Shown here piece by piece: positions 17,137 through 25,652 of a stretch of 64,000 bases of DNA. Position numbers and translations under genes: made by a program. This stretch comes from Sphingopyxis alaskensis RB2256. Lineage in GTDB: Bacteria; Pseudomonadota; Alphaproteobacteria; Sphingomonadales; Sphingomonadaceae. The stretch covers positions 1,736,001-1,800,000 of the forward strand of contig NC_008048.1 in assembly GCF_000013985.1 (NCBI RefSeq), read 5' to 3'. How positions within the stretch are numbered: the stretch's first letter is position 1; the number at the start of each line of letters is the position of its first letter. The notes below the pieces were generated by a model. That model saw only the letters and a program-made list of their open reading frames with translations, searched no databases and was not told the DNA's origin.

Positions 17137-17403
17137 GAGCGCGATGACATGATATTGACCCACCGTGACTGAGGCGATTTTGGCCGAGTGCGAGGCGCGA
17201 GGAGCGGCGCGATGCGGGACATCGCGCCCGACGAGCAACGTGGCAATCGGCCAGAATCGACCCGCCCCGGAGGGGTTGCCCCCTGAAGCCCGCCGGACAG
17301 CGGCGCGTCTCTGGTCCGGGCAACCAGCCCGTCCTGCGAGATGCTTCTTGCCGACGAACTTCAGGGGGCAATCACGGTGGGTCAATATCATGTCATCGCG
17401 CTC
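17137..17403. mobile_element. MITE-like element with 32-bp terminal inverted repeats
   Basis: Bases 17137-17168 are the exact reverse complement of 17372-17403 (outer end GAGCGCGATGACATGATATT). Both ends are flanked by TA, as expected for a target duplication of the IS630/Tc1-mariner type. The 267-bp element holds no plausible gene. It has inner inverted repeats (TTGCCCCCTGAAG at 17276-17288 with 17359-17371; an imperfect pair near 17174 and 17249), so it can fold extensively. The stop codon of the adjacent MFS gene (17403-17405) is formed at its right border. Confidence 0.8.
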
Positions 17404-18638
17404 TAGGCGCGCGACTCAGCGAGTTCGAGCCGCGGCACGATAAGGTGAATCACCAGAAGCGCCGTGAGATAGGCAAGGCTGCAGATTATAAAAAGCGGCC
17501 CGTAACCCAGCCCGTTTCCAAGCGACCAACCAGCAAATTCGATGATCGCGGTGCCGGACAAATTGCCTGCGACCGCGCCGAGCGCGATCACGGTCGCGAC
17601 GCGCAGCGGCGGGATGATGTCGGCAGTCATGCCAAAGATGTTCGTCGAAAAACCCTGATGAGCAAACAGTCCGAGGCCGACGCACAGCGCTGCCACCCAG
17701 GGACTGGTGGTGTACATGGCGAGCGGCATCACCAGCACGGCGAGGGCGAAGACGAACATCGACAATTTGCGCGCGCGATCCACCGAAAAACCGCGTCCGA
17801 GAAGGATCGGATAGAGCGCCCCCGACGTGACCGCGCCGAGCGCCGCCAGCGTGAAGACAATTGCGATGGGCAGGCCGAGCGCCCCCTGGCTCATTCCGAA
17901 CTCCCGGCTGAAAAAGTCGGGCATCCAGAAGAGCACGAACCACCACACGCAATCGGTGCAGAACTTCGCGCCGACCACGGCCCAGGTCCGGCGGTCGCGA
18001 AGCAGCGGACGCCATGCGACTTTCGCGCGTTCGGGGAGGTCGCCGAGCGGTCGCATTTTGCGCATCGCCGGAAGCCAGAATGCGAGCCACACAAAACCGA
18101 GCGCACCGGTGGCGATAAACGCGGCCTTCCAGCCAAAGGCCAGCGCCAGCGGCGGGATCAGGAGCGGCGTGACAATCGCGCCGATGTTGGGCGCGGTATT
18201 GATCAGCCCGATCGCCATATTGCGCTGCCGCACCGGCAGATAGGTCGCCGCCGTCTTGATACCGGCGGGGGTACTGACCGATTCCCCGACCGCCAGCACG
18301 ACGCGCGCCGCAACAAACTGCTGAACGCTTTGCGCAAGCGCGTGCGCCATGCCCGCCAGGCTCCACACCGATATCGCGATCGCATAGGCCCAGCGCACCC
18401 CGAGACGATCGACGAACCACCCGACACCGAGAAGCGCCCCGGCAGCCGCGATCTGGAATGTCGAGCCCAGATGCGCGTAATCCGAATCACTCCAGCCGAA
18501 CTCGGCTTCCAGCGTGGGTTTCAGAAGAGCGAGAACCTGCCGGTCGACATAGTTGAGGGCATTGCCCAGGAAAAGCAGCGTGACCAGCACGATCGCGATG
18601 CGTGTCGACCGGTCCCCCTGCGCTGCTGCCGTCGCCAT
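17403..18638 (-). CDS. MFS transporter (anion:cation symporter-like)
   Basis: The 411-aa protein has about 12 hydrophobic segments. Its N terminus (GNALNYVDRQVLALLKP) resembles hexuronate/galactonate-type MFS carriers of the ACS family. The ATG at 18638 follows GGGAGAGAGG; the frame upstream of it is not conserved protein. It shares a divergent promoter region, with the second operator-like site, with the YeiH-type exporter. The likely job is import of sulfoquinovose or its glycoside across the inner membrane. The last residues (ESRA) run up to the border of the MITE-like element, which supplies the stop codon, so the C terminus may have been altered slightly. Confidence 0.88.
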   Translation of the reverse strand: MATAAAQGDRSTRIAIVLVTLLFLGNALNYVDRQVLALLKPTLEAEFGWSDSDYAHLGSTFQIAAAGALLGVGWFVDRLGVRWAYAIAISVWSLAGMAHALAQSVQQFVAARVVLAVGESVSTPAGIKTAATYLPVRQRNMAIGLINTAPNIGAIVTPLLIPPLALAFGWKAAFIATGALGFVWLAFWLPAMRKMRPLGDLPERAKVAWRPLLRDRRTWAVVGAKFCTDCVWWFVLFWMPDFFSREFGMSQGALGLPIAIVFTLAALGAVTSGALYPILLGRGFSVDRARKLSMFVFALAVLVMPLAMYTTSPWVAALCVGLGLFAHQGFSTNIFGMTADIIPPLRVATVIALGAVAGNLSGTAIIEFAGWSLGNGLGYGPLFIICSLAYLTALLVIHLIVPRLELAESRA

Positions 18639-18711
18639 GACCTCTCTCCCTCGCCCTTTGAGCTGTTTCGACTTGCAACCTAGCGCCCGCTGCCGATAAG
18701 GGAAGAAAAAT

Positions 18712-18740
18712 ATGACACCGTAGGACATACCGTAGGACAT
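18712..18740. promoter_or_regulatory. Operator-like site, copy 2, with a tandem half repeat
   Basis: ATGACACCGTAGGACAT (18712-18728) differs from the site at 14476-14492 at only three central positions. Its right half is repeated as ACCGTAGGACAT, ending at 18740. It lies between the divergent MFS and YeiH-type genes. Confidence 0.65.
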
Positions 18741-18830
18741 AAGGTGAAAGACTGCGAAGCGATGACCCGCGGCCCCGCCCCTTCCGAACCGTATCGCGGG
18801 GATCTTTTCGGGGAAATCCACCTCGCCGAT

Positions 18831-19844
18831 ATGACCGATGCTGCGCCAACGCCCGGGATCGCCCGATATTTCCCCGGCCTGGCGATCTGCGCCGCGGCGG
18901 CTGGCGCGGCCGGATGGCTCTCGGACCATTATGGTGTGCCCGTCATCCTGCTCGGCCTGCTCATCGGGCTCGCGCTCAATTTCGTCGCGCGCGATGCGCG
19001 CACCCATCGCGGTCTCGACTTCGCCTCGCACACCTTCCTGCGGATCGGAATTGTGCTTCTCGGCTTTCAGGTCAGCATCGCACAGATCGTCGCGCTGGGA
19101 GCGCTCCCGTTTGCCGCACTGATCCTCATCATGGCGGTGGCCTTTGCCGCCGGACTTGCCGGCGCTCGCCTGTCGCGCCAGTCACCATATGCGGGCCTCC
19201 TTGCCGGTGGCGCGACGGCGATTTGCGGCGCCAGCGCCGCGCTCGCGCTCTATGGCATCGTCGGCAAAGAGCGGCTCAGCCAGGCACAATTTGCGCTGAC
19301 GCTGGTGGGTGTGTCGATGGCCAGTGCGCTGGCGATGTCGCTTTATCCCGCCATTGCGGCCGAACTGGAACTCAGCGACGCGCAGGCCGGTTACCTGATC
19401 GGCGCCTCGATACACGATGTCGGCCAGGCAATCGGCGGCGCTTATGCTGTTTCGGACGCAGCAGGCATCGATGCCACGATCGTCAAGCTGGCGCGCGTTA
19501 CGCTGCTTGCCCCCGTCGTGCTGCTCGTTTCGCTGGTGATCGGCCCGGCGCGCGCCGGGCCGTCCCGACCCAGCTGGCGGCGACTGGGCATGCCGTGGTT
19601 CATCACGCTCTTTCTTGCCGTTGTCGCGGTCAACAGCCTGATCGACCTTCCTGCCGTCGCGGCAACCAAGGCGCTTGCCGCATCCAAGGCGCTGCTGCTG
19701 CTCGCCGTGACGGCCACCGCCATGCGTTCACGCACCGACCTGCTCCTCGAGCTCGGCTGGCGGGCGGCCGCTCCCGTCATGGCGGCTTCGCTGGCAAGCT
19801 TTGCGGCCGCACTTTTCTTCGTAATGATCGGGGTGGGTGACTGA
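18831..19844 (+). CDS. YeiH/UPF0324-family putative sulfate/sulfite exporter
   Basis: The protein has about ten membrane segments and the family blocks LLGLLIGLALNF, LLAGGATAICGASAALALYGI and GASIHDVGQAIGGAY. It belongs to the conserved YeiH family annotated as putative sulfate exporters. In an island that should release sulfite from a sulfosugar, export of sulfite or of sulfate made from it is a fitting role; transport has not been shown here. I chose the ATG at 18831 (337 aa) because the family N terminus starts near PGIARYFPGL. In-frame GTG 18744 and ATG 18762 are alternatives but lie close behind the operator-like site. Confidence 0.8.
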   Translation: MTDAAPTPGIARYFPGLAICAAAAGAAGWLSDHYGVPVILLGLLIGLALNFVARDARTHRGLDFASHTFLRIGIVLLGFQVSIAQIVALGALPFAALILIMAVAFAAGLAGARLSRQSPYAGLLAGGATAICGASAALALYGIVGKERLSQAQFALTLVGVSMASALAMSLYPAIAAELELSDAQAGYLIGASIHDVGQAIGGAYAVSDAAGIDATIVKLARVTLLAPVVLLVSLVIGPARAGPSRPSWRRLGMPWFITLFLAVVAVNSLIDLPAVAATKALAASKALLLLAVTATAMRSRTDLLLELGWRAAAPVMAASLASFAAALFFVMIGVGD

Positions 19845-19864
19845 GGCGTCACAACCCGGCGCGG

Positions 19865-21178
19865 TCAGAGCGCGTCGACGGATCGGATCGGCCCCCTGGC
19901 GCTGTCGAACTGGGCCGCGACGTGGCGCGCATAGGGAAGACCGTCATCGCGGATGACCAGGTCGTTCCCGGCCCATTCGACGATCCCATAGCGCTCATAA
20001 TCGGCCATCGCCGCGCGTACCGCGCTTTGCAACGCCGGACCGACAGAGGTTCGGCCGCGGCACAGAAGGTCGCAGATATGCGCGCCGCGCAGCCGCTCCG
20101 CGTCGGTGACGGCTATGCCGCGCGCTGTCGCCAGCCGCCCGCCGCCCACCATGTCGCGATAGGGACCGGGGCGCTTCTCATTCTGGACGAGGAGGTCCGG
20201 AAAGCGGCTGATCGCACTCGCGCCGAAGCCAAGCAGCACAGGAGCCATATCCTCGGTAAATCCCTGAAAATTGCGGCTGACGCGCCCTTCGCGCGCTGCG
20301 ACCGCCAACGGATCGTCGCCGCGCGCGAAATGGTCGAAACCGACGGGATGATAGCCCGCCGCGGTCAGTCGACGGTAACCCAACTCAGCCTGGTCGAAAC
20401 GCAGCCGCTGATCCGGCAGCATCACTCCGTCTATCTGTCGCTGCCGCGGAATCATGTCGGGCAGATGGGCATAGCCGAACAGCGCAATCCGGCTGGGCGC
20501 GAGGCGGATCGTTTCGTCAAGGGTTGCGTCCAGATCCTCCAGCCTCTGCCCCGGCAGTCCGTACATCAGGTCAAAATTGATCGCATCGATGTCGCGCAGG
20601 CGGAGCGCCGCGACGACACGCTCGATATGCGACAGCGGCTGGATACGTCCGATCGCCTGCTGGACATGTGGCGCGAAGGTCTGCACGCCCAGGCTGACGC
20701 GCGTGACGCGTGCTGCGGCGAGCACCAGCGCCCATTCGGCGTCGAGACCGCGCGGGTCGAGTTCGATCGAAATCTCCGGCCGGTGGCAATCGAAAACGGT
20801 CAGGATGCGATCGAGCAGACGCACCAGTTCGACGGGTGCAATCGCGTTGGGACTGCCGCCGCCAAAGGCGATGCGCTGCACCCTCCCCCGCCCGCCGAGA
20901 CGCTTTGCGACGAGCGCGACCTCGGCCCGCAGCGCGGCCAGATAGTCGGCCAGCCGCTGCTTGCGTCCGGCCGCGCCGGTGTTGCAGCCGCAATACCAGC
21001 ATATCTGTTCGCAAAAAGGAATGTGGACATAAAGCGAGATCGGCGTTGCCGCCGTGACGCGGTCGAGCGCCTGTGCATGATCATCGGCTCCGACCTCGCC
21101 GGTGAACTCCATCGCGGTCGGGTAGCTGGTGTAGCGCGGGACCGGTCGGGCCAGCAGGTCGGGATAATAGGACCACAT
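19865..21178 (-). CDS. hemN: Oxygen-independent coproporphyrinogen III dehydrogenase
   Basis: HemN is a radical SAM enzyme that makes protoporphyrinogen IX without oxygen, for heme synthesis at low oxygen. The cluster motif CEQICWYCGC, including the extra HemN cysteine, is present, as are VPRYTSYPTA near the N terminus and YGLPGQ. Length is 437 aa from the ATG at 21178, which has AGGAG at good distance. It is the last gene of the cbb3 oxidase cluster, where it would supply heme for the oxidase under the same conditions. Confidence 0.95.
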   Translation of the reverse strand: MWSYYPDLLARPVPRYTSYPTAMEFTGEVGADDHAQALDRVTAATPISLYVHIPFCEQICWYCGCNTGAAGRKQRLADYLAALRAEVALVAKRLGGRGRVQRIAFGGGSPNAIAPVELVRLLDRILTVFDCHRPEISIELDPRGLDAEWALVLAAARVTRVSLGVQTFAPHVQQAIGRIQPLSHIERVVAALRLRDIDAINFDLMYGLPGQRLEDLDATLDETIRLAPSRIALFGYAHLPDMIPRQRQIDGVMLPDQRLRFDQAELGYRRLTAAGYHPVGFDHFARGDDPLAVAAREGRVSRNFQGFTEDMAPVLLGFGASAISRFPDLLVQNEKRPGPYRDMVGGGRLATARGIAVTDAERLRGAHICDLLCRGRTSVGPALQSAVRAAMADYERYGIVEWAGNDLVIRDDGLPYARHVAAQFDSARGPIRSVDAL

Positions 21179-21237
21179 GCGCGGCTCCTGATCGCATTGG
21201 CGCGGCATGGCATTGATCGGCATCAACGGCGCGCGCA

Positions 21238-21468
21238 TCAGCAGCGCCCGCCTCTCCCCGCCGCGCCCTTTCCGCGCCGGTCGGTGGCGGCATGGCACGC
21301 CTTGGCACAATCGCGGCGCCGGTCGGGGTCCGCGGGGTCGCCCGGCAGCATCGTCCGCTGCATGTCCCCGCCGCACGACGGTACGGCCAGCACGCGCGCC
21401 TCGACCGCGACCGGCGGCTGCATCAGCGCGGTCAGGGCGAGCAACGCTGCAATCCTTCGCGGTGTCAT
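21238..21468 (-). CDS. Small putative secreted protein in the cbb3 cluster
   Basis: The 76-aa product has a hydrophobic N terminus (ALLALTALMQ) that looks like a signal peptide, then a mature part with four cysteines (SCGG, CAKAC and the C-terminal Cys) and many charged residues. I do not recognise a family. Its ATG overlaps the ccoS stop (ATGA), which supports translation and membership in the operon. A periplasmic metal-related or assembly role is possible but not shown. Confidence 0.6.
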   Translation of the reverse strand: MTPRRIAALLALTALMQPPVAVEARVLAVPSCGGDMQRTMLPGDPADPDRRRDCAKACHAATDRRGKGAAGRGGRC

Positions 21469-21620
21469 GGCGCGCGCTCCTCTTCCTCTTCGACGAAGAT
21501 GCGCAGCGCGGCGCCATCAAGATCGTCGAACTGTCCCTTGCCGAGCGACCAGAAAAAGGCCGCGAGCCCAAGCAGGCCCAGCCCCAGCGCGATCGGGATG
21601 AGCAAGGCCAGCCCGTTCAC
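21465..21620 (-). CDS. ccoS: cbb3-type oxidase assembly protein CcoS
   Basis: This 51-aa membrane protein has one N-terminal transmembrane segment followed by the CcoS signature FFWSLGKGQFDDLDG and a Glu-rich tail (FVEEEEERAP). CcoS is needed for cofactor insertion into cbb3 oxidase. It starts with GTG at 21620, overlapping the ccoI stop as GTGA, and ends in an ATGA overlap with the next gene. Confidence 0.92.
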   Translation of the reverse strand: MNGLALLIPIALGLGLLGLAAFFWSLGKGQFDDLDGAALRIFVEEEEERAP

Positions 21621-23731
21621 CGGATTGCCCTTTTCAGCCGCAGCGCATTGCCGACGACGATCAGCGACGATCCCGACATGGCGATCGCCGCGACGAGCGG
21701 CGTGACCAGCCCCATGAAGGCGAGCGGCACCGCGACGACATTATAGCCGATCGCGAGCAGAAAGTTCTGCCGCACCACCGCCTGCGTCCGCCGCGCCATA
21801 CGGAGCGCCTGCACCACGGGCATCATCCTGTCGCCGAGGAAGATGCAATCGGCGGCATTCTTGCCGACATCGCTCGCCGACCCCGGCGCCATCGAAGCAT
21901 GGCCCGCCGCGAGCGCCGGACCGTCGTTGAGCCCGTCGCCGATCATCAGCACCTTGCGCCCCCGTGCCGCCTGCCGCGCGATCGCGGCCAGCTTGTCCTG
22001 CGGGCTCATCCCCGTCTGCGCCGTCAGGCGCAGGTCGCGGGCAACCGGCGCGACGGCTTCGGCGCGGTCGCCCGACAATATCATCGCTGCGACGCCGTCC
22101 CGCTCCAGGGCATCGACCGCCTCGGCGGCGTCAGGGCGCAAAGGGTCGGCAAAGGTGATCGTCGCGACCGGGCGACCGTCGACGGCCAGTTCGGTGGCAA
22201 GCGCGTTGCCAAGATCGCTGCCCTGCGGTCGCCCCAGCGTCACGACCCGGCCGCGCCAGCGCGCCTCGATCCCGACGCCCGGCGTTTCGCGGATCGCCTC
22301 CACCCGAGCGGCCCGGACACCGCCTGCCTGAAGCTCGCGCGTCAACGCCGCGCTCAGCGGGTGGCGGCTCGCCCGCGCAAGCGCAAGGGTCAGCGAGCGC
22401 ACCTCCGCGTCCAGCCGGTCGAGCCCCATCGCTTCGGGACGCCCAAGCGTCAGCGTCCCGGTCTTGTCGACGAGCGCGAGGTCGACCTCGGCCAGCCGTT
22501 CAAGTGCCGATCCGTCCTTCACGAGCACGCCTGCGCGCATCAATTCGCCCGCCGCGACGATCTGCGCCGCCGGGACGGCGAGGCCCAGCGCGCAGGGGCA
22601 GGTGATGATGAGCACCGCCGCGGCGACCAGCAGGCTTTGATGCCAGCCCGCCCCCGCGATCATCCACCCGGCGAAAGCGAGCAGAGCGAGCGCGTGGACC
22701 GCGGGGGCATAGAAGCGCGCGGCACGGTCGGCGATACGGACATGGCGCGACTTGCCCTGCGCCGCCTCGCCCATAAGCCGCGCGATGTCCGCGATCGCGG
22801 TGTCGGCTCCCGCGGCAGTGACGCGCACGCGGATCGGCGCGTCGAGATTGAGCGTGCCGGCATGGACGCGATCATCGACTTGCGCCGCAACCGGCGCGCT
22901 CTCTCCGGTCAGTAGCGACAGGTCGAACCGACTTTCGCCCGCCACAACCACCCCGTCGGCGGCCAGCCGTTCGCCCGCCGCCACCAGCATCTCCATCCCC
23001 GGTTCGAGCGCCGTCGCATCGACCCATCGGCTGTCCCCGTCGACCCCGATCACCATCGCGCCCGTCCCCATGTTGCGCAGCAGCGCCGCGACTCCGCCCC
23101 GCGCGCGGTCGCGCATCACGCTGTCGAGCCAGCGGCCGGTGAGCAGAAAGAAGAGCAGCATCACCGCGCCATCGAAATAGGCATGCGGGCCGCTCGACGC
23201 CGTCTCGTAAAGGCTCATAGCACAGACGAGCGCGACGCCGATGCTGATCGGAACGTCCATATTGGTGCCCCCGTGCCGCAGCGCGCGCCATGCCGAGCGG
23301 AAAAACGGGCGTCCGGCATAGGTGATCGTCGGCAGCGCGATCGCGGCGGACAGCCAGTGGAACAGGTCGCGCGTCGCACCCGCCGCACCCGACCAGATCG
23401 ACACCGACAGCAGCATGATGTTCATCATCGCAAAGCCCGATACCGCGACCGCGCGCAGCAGCTCGCGGCTCGTTTCGGCACCGACGTCGGTTGCATCTGC
23501 ACCGTTGCCCAGCGGGTGCGCCTCGAACCCCAGGGTCGAAAAGGCGCCGATGAGGTCGGGCATCCGGGCGTCGGGCGTATGCGTCAGATGCACGCGCTTT
23601 TCGGTGAAATTGACGCGTGCCGTCGCGATGCGCCTGTCGCGCACCAGCCCCTGCTCCAGCTTGGCGATGCACCCCGCGCAGCGGATGTCGGGCACCGCGA
23701 AGTCGCGTTCGATGAGCGCGGCGGAGGTCAT
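21617..23731 (-). CDS. ccoI: Copper-translocating P-type ATPase CcoI/FixI
   Basis: The 704-aa P1B-type ATPase exports copper to the periplasm for the CuB site of cbb3 oxidase. It has an N-terminal HMA domain (CAGC), the actuator loop (LLTGESAPV), the membrane metal motif CPC in ITCPCALGLAVP, the phosphorylation site DKTGTLT and the hinge motif GDGLNDGPAL. Its ATG at 23731 overlaps the ccoH stop (ATGA). Confidence 0.96.
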   Translation of the reverse strand: MTSAALIERDFAVPDIRCAGCIAKLEQGLVRDRRIATARVNFTEKRVHLTHTPDARMPDLIGAFSTLGFEAHPLGNGADATDVGAETSRELLRAVAVSGFAMMNIMLLSVSIWSGAAGATRDLFHWLSAAIALPTITYAGRPFFRSAWRALRHGGTNMDVPISIGVALVCAMSLYETASSGPHAYFDGAVMLLFFLLTGRWLDSVMRDRARGGVAALLRNMGTGAMVIGVDGDSRWVDATALEPGMEMLVAAGERLAADGVVVAGESRFDLSLLTGESAPVAAQVDDRVHAGTLNLDAPIRVRVTAAGADTAIADIARLMGEAAQGKSRHVRIADRAARFYAPAVHALALLAFAGWMIAGAGWHQSLLVAAAVLIITCPCALGLAVPAAQIVAAGELMRAGVLVKDGSALERLAEVDLALVDKTGTLTLGRPEAMGLDRLDAEVRSLTLALARASRHPLSAALTRELQAGGVRAARVEAIRETPGVGIEARWRGRVVTLGRPQGSDLGNALATELAVDGRPVATITFADPLRPDAAEAVDALERDGVAAMILSGDRAEAVAPVARDLRLTAQTGMSPQDKLAAIARQAARGRKVLMIGDGLNDGPALAAGHASMAPGSASDVGKNAADCIFLGDRMMPVVQALRMARRTQAVVRQNFLLAIGYNVVAVPLAFMGLVTPLVAAIAMSGSSLIVVGNALRLKRAIR

Positions 23732-24198
23732 TTTAGGTCGATCCGGTAGCGCGCCTCGTCCGTGCCCCTGGAAATCCTGATGTCGAGCCGCTGGCGCCCC
23801 TCCGCCAGCGGCTCGACCGAACGCCACCCGCCATCCTCCGCGGCGACGAAACGAAGCGCGAGAGGTGGGGTGCGCCCGAGCGGATGGCTGGCCGTCGCGC
23901 CGACGCTGAGGTCTGCGAGCGGCTCGCCATCCTTGCGAATGTCGATGCGAACGCGCCGGTCGGGGTCGCGCGTGACCGTCGGTGTCCAGCCCAGCTGGTC
24001 CTGCGCCTCTGCGCGTGCAAGCAACTTGTTGTACTGCTGGCTCGCGACATAGCTGTTCTCGACCACCTTGCCGCCAAAGGTCGACATGGCGAGGCGCGCC
24101 ATCGTGAAATTGACCGCGACGACGGTGGCAAAGAAAGCCACAAGAATGGCCGTCATATGCCAGCCGGTGAACGGCTTGCGGGCCCGTTTTTCAGTCAT
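23728..24198 (-). CDS. ccoH: cbb3 oxidase assembly protein CcoH/FixH
   Basis: The 156-aa protein has one membrane segment (AILVAFFATVVAVNFTMARLA) and a periplasmic FixH domain with VVENSYVASQQYN and the conserved LGW. CcoH stabilises the assembling oxidase with CcoI and CcoS. It overlaps both neighbours by 4 bases. Confidence 0.92.
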   Translation of the reverse strand: MTEKRARKPFTGWHMTAILVAFFATVVAVNFTMARLAMSTFGGKVVENSYVASQQYNKLLARAEAQDQLGWTPTVTRDPDRRVRIDIRKDGEPLADLSVGATASHPLGRTPPLALRFVAAEDGGWRSVEPLAEGRQRLDIRISRGTDEARYRIDLK

Positions 24199-25652
24199 TG
24201 TCCACTCCCCGGACGGTCGAACTGGATGATGTCGCTGTCGCCGCGCGGATCGCCGTCGAGGCCGCGCGTGCTGATCGTGAAATCCTGCCGGGCCGGGCCG
24301 GTGCCGGGCGCCGCGATGAACAACCGCACCCGCGTCACGCTGTCGGGGGCGAGGGTCAGCGAAACGGTGCGGCCGGCGCCCTCGCGCGTGCCGCCTTCGG
24401 TCCACAGCACCGCGTCGGCCAGCCCGCTCACCGACACCGCGACCCGGCGTGGTCGCGTTTCCATGTTGCGCAGCTTCAGCGTGTAGTTGTTGCGGACATG
24501 CCCATCCGAAAGCTGGACATGGAGCGGGCTGCGCTCATGCTGGACGGCGAGGTCGAGCCGCGTGCGCTGCCCCAGCGAAAAGAGCATCGCCGCACCGATC
24601 GCGCTCCATACGCCGAGGTAGATCAGCGTGCGGGGGCGGAGCAGTGTCCGCAACGCCGGCCGCGCCTGCCCGCCCGCCTTTTCGGCCGCGGCATCGTCGA
24701 GCGTGCAATAGTCGATCAGCCCGCGCGGCCGCCCGACCTGCGCCATCACGCCGTCGCACGCGTCGATGCACAGCGCACAGGTGATGCAGCCGATCTGCGG
24801 CCCTTCGCGGATGTCTATGCCGGTCGGGCACACCGCGACGCACTGGTTGCAGTCGATGCAGTCGCCGAACGCACCGGGATGCGCCATCGCCTTCTTGACG
24901 CTGCCCCGCGGTTCGCCGCGCCAGTCCTTGTACGTCACCAGCAGCGATTTTTCGTCCATCATCGCGGTCTGGATGCGCGGCCAGGGGCACATATAGATGC
25001 ACACCTGCTCGCGCAGGAAGCCCCCGAGGATGAAGGTGGTCGCGGTCAGAACCGCGACCGTTCCATAGGCGATCGGCGCCGCCTGCCCCGTCCAGAAATC
25101 ATGGGTCAGCGTCGGCGCGTCGGCGAAATACATGATCCACGCGCCGCCGGTCCAGAAAGCGATGGTCAGATAGATCAGATATTTGATCGTCCGCTTTGAA
25201 ATCTTTTCAAAGCTCCATGGACCATTGGCCAGGCGGACTTGCGCATTGCGGTCGCCGTCGACCAGCCGGTCGACATGCTGGAACAGGTCGGTCCACACCG
25301 TCTGCGGGCAGGCATAGCCGCACCAGGCGCGCCCGACCGCGCTGGTGACGAGGAACAATCCGATCCCCGCCATGATCAGCAGGCCCGCGACATAATAAAA
25401 CTCGTGCGGCCAGATTTCGATCTGGAACATATAGAAGCGCCGGTTGGCGAGGTCGACGAGCACCGCCTGGTCGGGGGCATAGGGCCCGCGGTCCCAGCGC
25501 ATCCACGGCGTGCCGTAATAGATCGCCAGCGTGACCCCCATGATCGCCCATTTGAAGCGGCGGAAGGGACCGCTCACCGCTTTCGGGTAAACGCCCCGCC
25601 GCGCCGCATAAAGTGGTGCGCGAGCGCCGGACAGATCTTCAGCGCTGGCCAT
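24195..25652 (-). CDS. ccoG: cbb3 oxidase accessory iron-sulfur protein CcoG/FixG/RdxA
   Basis: The 485-aa membrane protein has several N-terminal membrane segments with WCGYACPQTVWTDLF, then two 4Fe-4S motifs (CIDCNQCVAVCP and CITCALCIDAC) and a C-terminal Ig-like FixG domain. CcoG helps copper handling during oxidase assembly. The ATG at 25652 overlaps the end of ccoP and has AGGGAA upstream; an earlier in-frame start at 25715 lies within ccoP. Confidence 0.95.
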   Translation of the reverse strand: MASAEDLSGARAPLYAARRGVYPKAVSGPFRRFKWAIMGVTLAIYYGTPWMRWDRGPYAPDQAVLVDLANRRFYMFQIEIWPHEFYYVAGLLIMAGIGLFLVTSAVGRAWCGYACPQTVWTDLFQHVDRLVDGDRNAQVRLANGPWSFEKISKRTIKYLIYLTIAFWTGGAWIMYFADAPTLTHDFWTGQAAPIAYGTVAVLTATTFILGGFLREQVCIYMCPWPRIQTAMMDEKSLLVTYKDWRGEPRGSVKKAMAHPGAFGDCIDCNQCVAVCPTGIDIREGPQIGCITCALCIDACDGVMAQVGRPRGLIDYCTLDDAAAEKAGGQARPALRTLLRPRTLIYLGVWSAIGAAMLFSLGQRTRLDLAVQHERSPLHVQLSDGHVRNNYTLKLRNMETRPRRVAVSVSGLADAVLWTEGGTREGAGRTVSLTLAPDSVTRVRLFIAAPGTGPARQDFTISTRGLDGDPRGDSDIIQFDRPGSGQ

